DNA from: Clostridium rhizosphaerae
GTDB lineage: Bacteria > Bacillota > Clostridia > Clostridiales > Clostridiaceae
Length of the DNA stretch: 64,000 nt
Direction of reading: 5' to 3'
Assembly (NCBI RefSeq): GCF_016765585.1
Contig: NZ_JAESWC010000012.1
Span: forward strand, 46,596 to 110,595
The position numbers and the translations under genes are program-made. Positions 53,499 through 62,035 of the stretch are shown here, piece by piece. Each line of letters starts with the position of its first letter. Positions within the stretch are counted from its first letter, which is position 1. Under the pieces are notes generated by a model, which had not been told where the DNA came from, made no database searches, and worked only from the letters and a program-made list of their open reading frames with translations.

Positions 53499-55412
53499 TT
53501 GATAGTTTTAAGTTGCAAGGATATTCATAAAAGTTATGGAATTGATGTCATTTTAGATAAAGTCACATTTAATATAAATGAAGGTGAAAAGGTTGGACTT
53601 ATTGGTGCTAATGGAGCTGGTAAAACCACTCTTTTTAGAATTTTAACCGGTCAGCTTGAACAAGACAGCGGAGAACTATTTATAGACAAGAACAAAAAGG
53701 TGGGTTATCTCTCCCAGCACTTGTCACTAGAGAGCGGCAGCACTATATATGAAGAACTTTTAACGGTTTTTAAAAATCTTTTAGATATGGAAGCTAAAAT
53801 CAGTGAACTTGAAATCAAGTTAAATGAGCCTTATGATGCGTCAAAACAAGAGTATCATGAAAAAATAATTAACGAATACACAACTCTATCTGAACTTTAT
53901 GATCATAGAGGCGGATATACCTATAAAGCTGAAATTAGCAGAGTATTAAAAGGACTTGGATTTGGTGAGGCTGATTTTAATAAGAATATTAATATATTGA
54001 GCGGCGGTCAAAAAACCAGAGTTGCTTTATGCAAACTTCTTTTAACAAATCCTGAAATACTTCTTTTAGACGAACCTACAAATCACTTAGATTTAGATGC
54101 TATAGAATGGCTTGAAGATTACTTAAAAGCTTATAAAGGTACAATAATTATTATATCCCACGATAGATTTTTCTTGGACTCAATAACCAATAAGACAATC
54201 GAATTGATAAACGGCCATGTGAACAGCTATGCTGGAAACTACACAACCTTTGGGGAATTAAAGAAAAAGAATTATGAAGTACAGCTAAAAGCATATAATC
54301 TTCAACAATCCGAAATAAAGAGACAGGAAGAAATAATCGAAAGATATCGCTCCTTTAATAGAGAAAAAAGCATAAAGGCTGCCGAAAGCAGAGAAAAAGC
54401 ACTTGAAAAAATAGAGAGAATTGAAGCTCCTGATATTGAAACTAAAGCTTCAAAAATAAATTTTGATACTCAAATCAAATCAGGTAACGATGTTCTTCAT
54501 GTTGAGAATTTAAGCAAAAGTTATGGAGACAAGAGATTATTTCATAGCCTTAATATGGATATAAAAAGAAGTGAAAAAACTGCCTTAATCGGTGAAAATG
54601 GAAGAGGTAAAACAACTTTATTTAAAATAATAATGGATAAGGTTTTACAGGATACTGGTATAAGCGTGCTTGGCAAAAACGTATTTATTGGTTACTATGA
54701 CCAAGAACAGTCAAACTTAAATCCTGAAAAAACAGTTATAGATGAAGTTTGGGATGAATTCCCTAAAATGACCACTACACAGGTTAGAAATGCTTTAGCT
54801 GCATTTTTATTCACAGGTGATGATGTATTTAAGAACATATCCACATTAAGCGGTGGAGAAAAGTGTAGAATAAACCTCTTAAAGCTAATGCTTTCAAAAT
54901 CAAATTTTCTTCTGCTTGACGAACCTACAAATCATCTTGATATAGTTTCTCGTGAAGCTTTAGAAGACGCACTTTTAAGTTATGATGGAACAGTACTTGT
55001 AATTTCACACGATAGATATTTTTTAAACAAAGTTATTAATAAAATTTATGAGCTTAATGAGGATGGTATAAAAGAGTATCTTGGGAACTACAGTTATTAT
55101 GTTGAAAAGAAAAAAAATCCTCAAAGATATGAAGAAGAGCTTTTGAACCAGGGCAAAACTAAAACTCAAATTCAAGAGGAACGTAAAAAGAAAAGAGAAC
55201 TTGAAAAACAGGAAAAAGAAAAGCAGCAAAAATTAAAAACAGTAGAAAATTCCATTAGTGATTATGAAAATAAACTTTTAAAGCTTCAAAATGAGCTTTG
55301 TCTTGAGGAAGTATATTCTAGTCCTCAAAAAAGTGAAGAGATAAATAAAGAAATTGCTGCTGCAGAAAGTGTCTTAGAAAAACTTTATAGTAATTGGGAA
55401 GAACTTGTATAA
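53499..55412 (+). CDS. ABC-F family ATPase
   Basis: A 637-residue protein with two ABC ATPase domains and no transmembrane segments, so an ABC-F translation or ribosome-associated factor. Domain one: Walker A GANGAGKTT, signature LSGGQKTR, Walker B LLLDEPTNHLDLD. Domain two: GENGRGKTT, LSGGEKCR, LLLDEPTNHLDI. The interdomain linker is a charged helix pair (residues about 265-320), and a C-terminal coiled coil follows (about 540-637), as in Uup/YfmR-type members. The start is a TTG after AGGAAGGTG. A drug-resistance role cannot be assigned from sequence. Confidence 0.92.
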   Translation: MIVLSCKDIHKSYGIDVILDKVTFNINEGEKVGLIGANGAGKTTLFRILTGQLEQDSGELFIDKNKKVGYLSQHLSLESGSTIYEELLTVFKNLLDMEAKISELEIKLNEPYDASKQEYHEKIINEYTTLSELYDHRGGYTYKAEISRVLKGLGFGEADFNKNINILSGGQKTRVALCKLLLTNPEILLLDEPTNHLDLDAIEWLEDYLKAYKGTIIIISHDRFFLDSITNKTIELINGHVNSYAGNYTTFGELKKKNYEVQLKAYNLQQSEIKRQEEIIERYRSFNREKSIKAAESREKALEKIERIEAPDIETKASKINFDTQIKSGNDVLHVENLSKSYGDKRLFHSLNMDIKRSEKTALIGENGRGKTTLFKIIMDKVLQDTGISVLGKNVFIGYYDQEQSNLNPEKTVIDEVWDEFPKMTTTQVRNALAAFLFTGDDVFKNISTLSGGEKCRINLLKLMLSKSNFLLLDEPTNHLDIVSREALEDALLSYDGTVLVISHDRYFLNKVINKIYELNEDGIKEYLGNYSYYVEKKKNPQRYEEELLNQGKTKTQIQEERKKKRELEKQEKEKQQKLKTVENSISDYENKLLKLQNELCLEEVYSSPQKSEEINKEIAAAESVLEKLYSNWEELV

Positions 55413-55460
55413 AAAGGCAGCTATATAGATTTCAAAGTTAATCTATATAGCTGCCTTTAT
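55411..55460. terminator. Bidirectional terminator between convergent genes
   Basis: AAAGGCAGCTATATAGATT pairs with AATCTATATAGCTGCCTTT around eight bases. It serves the ABC-F gene and reaches the stop codon of the minus-strand gene that follows. Confidence 0.92.
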
Positions 55461-55903
55461 AATTTATGCCCGCAATCTGGACAAAATTTAAAATCTCCTT
55501 TCAGCTTCCCGCCGCAATAAGGGCAAAAACTGAATTTAATCTCATTTTGCTCTGATAATTCTAAATTATATTCTAGTGCAGACTTTAATTCTTCCCTATT
55601 TATAGGAGTATGAATGACAGCATCAATATCTTTATGCTTATAATCCTCAAGTTGTATAGGATTATTAGAAGAAAGTATGCATTTTATCTTCCTATTTACA
55701 TTTTTAATCTTTTGTATCAATTCATCGCCTAATGTATTTTTCATAATTAAATTCGCAATAACAATATCAGGATATGAATATTTAGTTTTTTCCATAGCTT
55801 CAAATTCATTTGTTATTTCAACATCATAGCCCATTTCATCAAGTATGTCTCTCATTATCATACTTTCAAACCTACAATCATTTATAAGGAGTACCTTACT
55901 CAT
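55457..55903 (-). CDS. Degenerate response-regulator receiver with C-terminal zinc ribbon
   Basis: A 148-residue protein. Residues 1-115 have the receiver fold (MSKVLLINDCRFESMIMRDI, YPDIVIANLIM). The phosphorylated Asp position is Asn (IAN in place of LLD), the first acidic pair is Asn-Asp, and the conserved Lys is Thr (HTPINREEL). Phosphorylation is thus not expected. Residues 126-148 form a zinc ribbon, FCPYCGGKLKGDFKFCPDCG. No kinase gene or output domain is adjacent. It may act by protein interaction. A tandem repeat lies just upstream of its start. Confidence 0.82.
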   Translation of the reverse strand: MSKVLLINDCRFESMIMRDILDEMGYDVEITNEFEAMEKTKYSYPDIVIANLIMKNTLGDELIQKIKNVNRKIKCILSSNNPIQLEDYKHKDIDAVIHTPINREELKSALEYNLELSEQNEIKFSFCPYCGGKLKGDFKFCPDCGHKL

Positions 55904-55909
55904 AAATTT

Positions 55910-56077
55910 CTCCTTTCACTCGAAACACTGGGTAATCTAAAGCACTCGTTATCACTCGCAGATTACCCGTCAAAGTCCATTTAGGACTTCGACCTCCTTT
56001 CACTCGGAACACTGGGTAGTCTATGACTGCTCGCTGCCACTTGAAAGACCTCCCGTATAAGTGCATTTAGCACTTAT
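55910..56077. repeat. Two tandem diverged 84-bp repeat units
   Basis: CTCCTTTCACTCG.AACACTGGGTA begins at 55910 and again 84 bases later at 55994. Each unit contains hairpins: GGGTAATCT with AGATTACCC in the first, and AAGTCC ATTTA GGACTT or AAGTGC ATTTA GCACTT at the end of each unit. They lie between the receiver gene and the metallophosphoesterase gene. Confidence 0.75.
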
Positions 56078-56145
56078 AGCTCAATTGCCAAAATAAATCA
56101 CCATTGTTATAATTGTACCAAATATTTGCATAAAGATAAATATTT

Positions 56146-57312
56146 TTATTCTTTAAAATGCAAAACTATTAGATCCAGCTCTGAACTGTTGCCAACTCTT
56201 ATCGGTGGTCCCCACGTGCCTATTCCTGAAGTAACAACAATATTAAAGTTATCTTTTTTTAAATATCCATAATCTATTTCGTAAAGCCTTCTTGTAATAT
56301 ATTCGCTTGGAAACATCTGTCCCCTGTGTGTATGTCCTGAAACCTGCAAATCCACACCTGCTTTTTGAGGCTCCTCCAAGTTTTTAGGGTTATGGTCCAT
56401 CAAAATAATTGGAAGACTTTTATCCACTCCATTTAATATTTGATCCAGAGTTTTTCTTTCCTTCTTATTGTAGCTTAGAGATGCTATATCCTGTCTTCCA
56501 GCAATGTAAAAACTGTCATCAATTTTTACACAATCATCAGAAAGTACTTTTACTCCAGATGCTTTTAAATTGTTGACAATCCCTTCAACCTCTCCCCCAT
56601 AATATTCATGATTCCCTGTTGAAAAATATACTCCGTATTCAGATTTTAGCCTTTTAAAATTCTCTCCCATATTTTGCTTTACAAAGGGCGACAGTTTTTC
56701 ATCCACAATATCTCCCGGCATTAATACGATATCAGGATTAAGTTCGTTAACCTTATCTATCATCTTTGTAAGTCTTGCATTATCTACTATACTGCCAAGG
56801 TGGGCATCGGAGAACATAGCTATACGAAGTTCTCGGACATTACCCGCTTTTTTAGCTACATTTATATCATACTGACTAACCTTTATATTCTTAGCATTAT
56901 AAGTTCCATAAATTAATATTCCTATGACAATTAGAAATACAAACAACCCTGCATAGGTCTTAATAAATGTATTTTCACGAATTCCTTGAGGAATAAAGCT
57001 TGCTTTTCCTCCAATAAATCTCCCTATATCCACTAAAGGAAGAATTATAAGAAAATACAGCATTGCAGCCATCCAATATGCACCGACCAAATTTAAATAT
57101 CCTTCTACACTATTAGGTAAAAATTTCTCTCCTAAACGTGCCAAAATAAAAGAAACTGCAATTATTGAAAATAAAATCCAATAAATCTTTGCGTTTATAA
57201 AAGGGATCAGGCTCCCTACTCCCTGCCAGCCTCTAAGCCCAATGTAATAATTAACCCCTCCAAACATTAATATTGTAACAATAATCATTAGTACAAAACC
57301 TACTGTTTTCAT
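56146..57312 (-). CDS. Membrane-anchored metallophosphoesterase
   Basis: A 388-residue protein with four hydrophobic helices in the first 150 residues and a calcineurin-like phosphoesterase domain after that. The metal ligands are MFSDAHLGS, MPGDIVDE, STGNHEYYGG and SGHTHRGQMFP, the full DxH, GD, GNHE and GHTH set. The layout matches YkoQ/YkuE-type bacterial enzymes. The substrate is unknown; related enzymes act on UDP-sugars or lipid-linked phosphates. The active domain is probably outside, or facing the membrane surface. It is monocistronic. Confidence 0.88.
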   Translation of the reverse strand: MKTVGFVLMIIVTILMFGGVNYYIGLRGWQGVGSLIPFINAKIYWILFSIIAVSFILARLGEKFLPNSVEGYLNLVGAYWMAAMLYFLIILPLVDIGRFIGGKASFIPQGIRENTFIKTYAGLFVFLIVIGILIYGTYNAKNIKVSQYDINVAKKAGNVRELRIAMFSDAHLGSIVDNARLTKMIDKVNELNPDIVLMPGDIVDEKLSPFVKQNMGENFKRLKSEYGVYFSTGNHEYYGGEVEGIVNNLKASGVKVLSDDCVKIDDSFYIAGRQDIASLSYNKKERKTLDQILNGVDKSLPIILMDHNPKNLEEPQKAGVDLQVSGHTHRGQMFPSEYITRRLYEIDYGYLKKDNFNIVVTSGIGTWGPPIRVGNSSELDLIVLHFKE

Positions 57313-57427
57313 ATCTATCTCCTTATAATCCTATGTCAAAGCTTTTTATCAATATTATATAGCAAAATTTAAAATTTTTATAACATAAGTTAATAAAATT
57401 CCGAACTAAAATGTCTGCAGGCCCCGC

Positions 57428-57510
57428 TTTAAAATCCGTAGGGCTTTGCGTGGAAAATAATATATAAGCTTAGTGCTTACTTTGCGTATGTTCTCTAATT
57501 ATATTAGGTT
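57428..57510. repeat. Half copy of the H1-related palindrome
   Basis: GCTTTAAAATCCGTAGGGCTTTGCGTGGAAAATAATATAT and CTTTGCGTATGTTCT match one arm of the element at 39012-39302. It starts the second composite repeat island. Confidence 0.65.
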
Positions 57511-57514
57511 TTGT

Positions 57515-57705
57515 TAAAAGCGAGTAATGATCTTTCTATCATTCACATATTTAAATATAGCCCTATAAAAATATTCAAATATATATCTATTTAAATATTT
57601 ACTTGAGCCATGCTGGTTTGCAGTAGATTTGCTTTCTACGATATCAAAGAACATGCTCATATAAACACTATTATTAAACAACCTAAATATTAAAAAGTTT
57701 TAGTT
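57515..57705. repeat. Dispersed repeat, family H3 copy c
   Basis: It matches 38690-38865 over CATTCACATATTTAAATATA, CATGCTGGTTTGCAGTAG, TTTGCTTTCTACGATATCAA and AACACTATTATTAAACA, with one internal AT duplication. Confidence 0.78.
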
Positions 57706-57740
57706 ATATATAATGCATAAGTTCTTACATTATATATAAA
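57706..57740. repeat. Half copy of palindromic family P (copy G)
   Basis: TATATATAATGCATAAGTTC and TTACATTATATATA represent only the outer arm. The conserved centre is missing, as if an internal deletion had joined the ends. Confidence 0.6.
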
Positions 57741-58108
57741 AACAATCATTGAGTAAGTCAATTGCGTATAAGATGCATAGGCTGGACGTAAAGACCGAGA
57801 ACAGGTGTAGAAAATAATATTTTAATTTGATTGATAACTTTGCCCATGTTCTTGGCGAAGCAATGCTAAAAAGCTTAGAGTCTCTCTTTTGAGCAAGCTA
57901 AAAGTATTTTAAGTTTACTAAAGATATTTTGAAGCCTGCAGCCATTAAAGAAACAAGAAGTCAAACGAATTCCTAGAGACTCTTAGCTTTTCAGCATTGC
58001 AAGTCTTAGAACATACGCAAAGTTATCATAAAGTAAAATATTATTTTCTACGCAAGGCTCTAAGGTCTTTGCACCACAGCCTGCGGCTATTTTATTTCGC
58101 AATCTACT
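57741..58108. repeat. Long imperfect palindromic repeat, family H1 copy c (inverted)
   Basis: It is the reverse complement of the type at 2976 and 38286. GTGTAGAAAATAATATTTTA near 57796 and its inverse near 58040 are the paired inner ends. With the three elements before it, it fills the 57313-58180 gap, leaving only about 70 bases before tldD. Confidence 0.78.
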
Positions 58109-58180
58109 TTTAGGTTGATTTAATATGAAATTATTGGTAAAGTTTATATGTAAAGGTTATTTTTGAAAGGGGGCATTTTA

Positions 58181-59608
58181 ATGCAGGTTACTATGTCAAG
58201 TTTTTTGCAGGGGAGAAAACCTATATTAAAAGAACTTATAGGTATTTTAGCAAAAGACTACAAATATGTTTCTATACTGGGAACTGATAGTAAAGGTAAG
58301 ACCTATAATGTACAAAGAACTGGGGTAAGTCTAAACGACTCTTCTTGGTCAGAAAGGGGCTTTGTTGTTAGAGTTCATAATGGTATTAACTACTCTGAAT
58401 TTTCCTTTAACAACATTGACAAAGATACTGTAAATCAAGTTGCTGAAGAGATAAAAATGAAAATTAATAATCAAATAAAGGCGCTTGAAACGTCACTTAA
58501 CCTTAACAACTATGATTTAATCAAGGAAGAAGAACTAATCAAAAGTTTTTATGGAGAAGTTGAAAAACTTCCTGAAAGCAAAACTTCTAAGGAAAAAATT
58601 GAATTCATGACTGCTTTGAAAGATAAAGCCTTTAATTTATCCAAACTACTGGTTAATTTTAGAGTTGCTTATAATGAAGTTCATGTATCAAAAATATTTT
58701 TATCTGATAAAAAAGATTTAGAACAATCCTATATCTGGAGTGAAGGTTATTTATTTGCAATAGCAAGAAAAGAAGATAACACCAGATATGCTTATAAATC
58801 ATTCTCAGGACTTAAAGCTGTTGAGCTTTTAGATGAAATGGAAGCTGAAGTTTCTAATGTGGTTTCATTAGCTGAAAAACTTTTAGATGCAAAACCAGTT
58901 AAACCTGGAGAATATGAAGTTATCTGCACACCTGAAATTTCTGGACTTATTGCCCATGAAGCCTTTGGTCATGGTGTTGAAATGGACATGTTTGTAAAAA
59001 GACGTGCTAAGGCTATTGAGTATATAGATAAATATGTAGCTTCAGAATTAGTTACAATGCATGATGGAGCTGCATCAGCTCATCACGTGTCCTCCTACTT
59101 ATTCGATGATGAAGGTACTCTCGGAACAGATACTGTAATTATAGATAATGGTGTTTTAAAAAGAGGTTTATCTGATATTCTTTCCGCTATGAAGCTTAAT
59201 ACAATTCCAACAGGTAATGGTAAAAGACAATCTTTTGAAAGAAAAGCTTATGCTAGAATGACAAACACCTTCTTTGCAACAGGCAAAGATAAACTTGAGG
59301 ATATGATTTCTTCAATAAAACATGGTTATCTTCTAGATGGAACTATGAGTGGAATGGAAGACCCAAAGAGCTGGGGAATTCAGTGCATGATAATGTATGG
59401 AAGAGAAATACTTGACGGTAAGCTTACTGATACAATAGTTTCACCAGTAATTATGACCGGATATGTTCCTGATCTCTTAAAATCAATATCAATGGTTTCA
59501 GAAACAGTTGAACTCTCTGGCTCCGGAGCCTGCGGTAAAGGTTATAAGGAATTTGCAAAAGTTTCAGATGGCGGTCCATACATTAAAGCGAAAGCGAGGT
59601 TAGGATAG
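58181..59608 (+). CDS. tldD: TldD/PmbA family metalloprotease, TldD-like
   Basis: A 475-residue subunit of the TldD/TldE zinc protease, known in other bacteria for processing small peptides such as microcins and for degrading unfolded peptides. The zinc motif is intact: HEAFGHGVEMD (HExxxH plus Glu). The C-terminal part has GSGACGKGYKEFAKVSDGGP, a conserved family segment. The ATG at 58181 follows GAAAGGGGG; a longer frame has no box. It is followed immediately by the partner gene. No obvious substrate peptide gene is adjacent, apart from small frames downstream of tldE. Confidence 0.9.
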   Translation: MQVTMSSFLQGRKPILKELIGILAKDYKYVSILGTDSKGKTYNVQRTGVSLNDSSWSERGFVVRVHNGINYSEFSFNNIDKDTVNQVAEEIKMKINNQIKALETSLNLNNYDLIKEEELIKSFYGEVEKLPESKTSKEKIEFMTALKDKAFNLSKLLVNFRVAYNEVHVSKIFLSDKKDLEQSYIWSEGYLFAIARKEDNTRYAYKSFSGLKAVELLDEMEAEVSNVVSLAEKLLDAKPVKPGEYEVICTPEISGLIAHEAFGHGVEMDMFVKRRAKAIEYIDKYVASELVTMHDGAASAHHVSSYLFDDEGTLGTDTVIIDNGVLKRGLSDILSAMKLNTIPTGNGKRQSFERKAYARMTNTFFATGKDKLEDMISSIKHGYLLDGTMSGMEDPKSWGIQCMIMYGREILDGKLTDTIVSPVIMTGYVPDLLKSISMVSETVELSGSGACGKGYKEFAKVSDGGPYIKAKARLG

Positions 59609-59610
59609 TG

Positions 59611-60915
59611 ATGATAGATAAAATAAAGAATCTTTTATGCACTATAAAAGATATTAGCGGCTATAAAATTGTTGAAACAAAAATTGAAGCTGGAGAGCTT
59701 TTCTTTGTAAAAAAAGGTCTTGATATGAACAGAGAAAAAGCAGTTCACTATTTTAGTGTAACAATTTATAAAGATTTTGAAGAGGGAGAAACTAAATATA
59801 GAGGTTCTTCCACTACTACAATTCATCCTACTATGAATGATGAAGAAATTACATCAAGTATGAGTGATGCGGCTTTTGCAGCAGGTTTTGTTAAAAATGA
59901 ATATTATCCTTTAGCAAAACCTTCAATGCTTGCTCCTACTGAGATGTCAACCAACTTATTAAGTGATACTATAGAAAATTGGCTTCCTAAAATTACTGAA
60001 GCGGTATATAAAGCTGATACTCTTGAAAATGGCTGGATAAATTCAACAGAAATATTTTTAAATAAGATTTATACTAGAATTGTTAATTCTGAGGGTGTTG
60101 ATGTTTCCTATAACAGTTATAAAGGTGAAGTAGAATTTATAACCGACTGGAAGGAAAACGGAGAGGATATAGAGCTTTACAAAAGATTCGACTTTTCAGA
60201 ATTTAATAGTGAAGAATTTACTGAAATAGTTAAAGAGCAGCTTAAAATAAGCAGAGATAAGGCTATTGCTAATCCAACTCCTGCTTTAGGAAAATGTACT
60301 GTGCTGCTTACTGGAGGACCTGCTGAAGAAATGTTTAATTTTTATTCTGCTCAATCAAGTGCCCAGGATAAATATAATCACACCTCCAGTGCCGAGCTTG
60401 ACAAAAATATTCAAGGCAATGAAGTTTTCGGAGATTTAATTAATATAACCTTAAATCCTCAGTTAAAAAATTCAACATATTCTGTTCCTTACGATACGGA
60501 TGGTTTTCCACTTCAGCCAGTCAAAATTTTTGAAAATGGTATTTTAAAAAGATATTGGGGAGATATAAGACATTCTCATTATCTTAATCTCGAACCCACT
60601 GGATTAATCAGAAATATTGTTGTCGAAGGTGGAAAATATTCGGCTGAAGAATTTAGAAAACAACCTTACCTTGAACTTGCAGCTTTCTCTGATTTTCAAA
60701 TGGACGGCTTAACAGGAGATTTCGGAGGAGAAATCAGACTTGGCTGGTACTTTGACGGAGAAAAAACCATACCAGTTACAGGAGGCTCAATTTCAGGAAA
60801 TATCAAAGAAGTTCAAAAAAATCTATATCTTTCTAAAGAACTTCAAAAAAATAATGGTTTTTATGGACCAAAGACCATAAAACTTCTAAATGTATCCGTA
60901 TCTGGCATAGAATAA
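59611..60915 (+). CDS. tldE: TldD/PmbA family protein, TldE-like
   Basis: A 434-residue partner of TldD. It has the family fold (NPTPALGKCTVLLTGGPAEE, then TDGFPLQPVKIFENGILKRY) but lacks the HExxxH zinc motif, as TldE proteins do. The two subunits form the active heterodimeric protease. The ATG at 59611 overlaps the tldD stop codon region by proximity (two bases after it); a GTG one codon earlier overlaps it. Coupled translation is expected. Confidence 0.9.
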   Translation: MIDKIKNLLCTIKDISGYKIVETKIEAGELFFVKKGLDMNREKAVHYFSVTIYKDFEEGETKYRGSSTTTIHPTMNDEEITSSMSDAAFAAGFVKNEYYPLAKPSMLAPTEMSTNLLSDTIENWLPKITEAVYKADTLENGWINSTEIFLNKIYTRIVNSEGVDVSYNSYKGEVEFITDWKENGEDIELYKRFDFSEFNSEEFTEIVKEQLKISRDKAIANPTPALGKCTVLLTGGPAEEMFNFYSAQSSAQDKYNHTSSAELDKNIQGNEVFGDLINITLNPQLKNSTYSVPYDTDGFPLQPVKIFENGILKRYWGDIRHSHYLNLEPTGLIRNIVVEGGKYSAEEFRKQPYLELAAFSDFQMDGLTGDFGGEIRLGWYFDGEKTIPVTGGSISGNIKEVQKNLYLSKELQKNNGFYGPKTIKLLNVSVSGIE

Positions 60916-61008
60916 GTGTTTAAACAAATTAAAATTAACATATAATAATTCTGCAAGCTTCTTTAAGAAAAAAAGTCTTACTATTTAGTTCTGCAGGAGG
61001 ACAATACC

Positions 61009-61152
61009 ATGGGAAGAAAAGAATATGAAAATAGAGAACGCTCAACTGGACCTAATAGCGCTAAGTATGATTCAAGAAGTGCAGAATTTAAGCAGATGAA
61101 TAAGCAAAATGAGAAAAATGGCAAGGATAAATTTAAAAACACTACAATGTAA
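61009..61152 (+). CDS. Small hydrophilic protein (47 aa), unknown
   Basis: The protein begins MGRKEYENRERSTGPNSAKY and continues with DSRSAEFKQMNKQNEKNGKD to KFKNTTM. It is rich in Lys, Asn, Glu and Arg, with no hydrophobic segment and no Cys. The ATG follows a near-perfect AGGAGG box and a terminator follows the stop, so it is a real gene. It is 93 bases after tldE. Its family is not recognised; such peptides in clostridia are often spore or DNA-associated, but this is speculation. Confidence 0.65.
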   Translation: MGRKEYENRERSTGPNSAKYDSRSAEFKQMNKQNEKNGKDKFKNTTM

Positions 61153-61154
61153 TT

Positions 61155-61178
61155 AAGGAAGGCTATTGCCTTCCTTTT
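61155..61178 (+). terminator. Rho-independent terminator
   Basis: AAGGAAGGC pairs with GCCTTCCTT around TATT and is followed by TTG. It ends the 47-residue gene. Confidence 0.8.
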
Positions 61179-61422
61179 GTATTTGCAATATTTTTGCCCA
61201 AAATCTTTCTGACAAGCAATCCGACAAAAAGCAAGAGTGGCTGTCTTATGCTTAACCCTATAGATATTTGAGACCATGGAAATGCTAGAAAATTGATATA
61301 CTTATTATGATCTTTCACGAGCTGATTTGTAAGCTGTGCACTTCTTACCTGCTGCATGCATACTACTACAAATTGCTTCATTACATCAGCACCTAAGACT
61401 CCCACCTCGAAAAAAGTCCAAA

Positions 61423-61629
61423 TCAAAACAGAAATTGTCCAACTATCATAGCTGCAACTGTTATTCTCTTAATCCCTTTCTTCTTACTTACCGTTGGATA
61501 AACCATCCCTAATGCCATAATTACCATTCCTATATCAGAAAAAGTATAAATACTGTTTGTATCTCCTAATACATTTTTTATATATTTTTGATTTTCATTA
61601 AGGCTTCTGCTGATTTTATCTTTCTGCAT
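61423..61629 (-). CDS. Small protein (68 aa) resembling the start of a GerA-type germination protein
   Basis: The frame begins MQKDKISRSLNENQKYIKNV, LGDTNSIYTF, similar in style to the N-terminus of GerA-family spore germinant receptor subunits (SKSLEEN..Y.K..LG). It then diverges into a hydrophobic stretch, SDIGMVIMALGMVYPTVSKK, and ends AAMIVGQFLF. AAGGGTGATAATT precedes the ATG. It may be a truncated germination gene or a separate small membrane protein. The 260 bases downstream (61163-61422) contain open frames on the minus strand with hydrophobic residues but no ribosome binding site, and are read as possible decayed coding DNA. Confidence 0.4.
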   Translation of the reverse strand: MQKDKISRSLNENQKYIKNVLGDTNSIYTFSDIGMVIMALGMVYPTVSKKKGIKRITVAAMIVGQFLF

Positions 61630-61843
61630 AATTATCACCCTTTGTAAAATAAACCTAAGTATAATTATAACCACTATATGGGAAACTATATTGATTCTTT
61701 ATAGTCACTGACAATTGTTAAAAACTTAATTTATTACTTTCTAATAATGATTATTGACTAATTATCAGAATTGTTTTATAATTAAATTAATGAAATATAA
61801 CTTAACTTTATATAAATATAAAATAATTGAGAGGGTGAAGTTT

Positions 61844-61978
61844 ATGAAATATCAAGATAATAGTAATAAAGAAAAAGATAATCAAAATGTAAAAAGTAGC
61901 TTCTCTAAAGAATTTGCAAGCAGATATGATGAAATAGATAAACTTACTGAGCAGACTTATATAATTAATTTGATGTAA
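61844..61978 (+). CDS. Small hydrophilic protein (44 aa), unknown
   Basis: The protein is MKYQDNSNKEKDNQNVKSSF followed by SKEFASRYDEIDKLTEQTYI and INLM. It is rich in Lys, Asn, Asp and Ser, with an amphipathic end. The ATG follows GAGAGGGTGAAG, a strong box, and a terminator follows directly. The open frame upstream of this ATG has no box. Like the 47-residue gene nearby it is a genuine-looking but unrecognised small protein. Confidence 0.6.
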   Translation: MKYQDNSNKEKDNQNVKSSFSKEFASRYDEIDKLTEQTYIINLM

Positions 61979-62029
61979 AAATAAACCCCAGTTTAAGTAT
62001 CAAAATGTACCTAAGCCGGGGTTTATTAT
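61979..62029. terminator. Bidirectional terminator between convergent genes
   Basis: AATAAACCCC pairs with GGGGTTTATT, with partial pairing continuing into the interior. It lies between the 44-residue gene and the DUF554 gene. Confidence 0.8.
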
Positions 62030-62035
62030 AAGTTT

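Noticed and set aside
61163..61422. Minus-strand frame with a hydrophobic centre, downstream of the 68-residue protein
   Set aside because: It has no ribosome binding site and overlaps the terminator of the plus-strand 47-residue gene; at best it is a decayed remnant.
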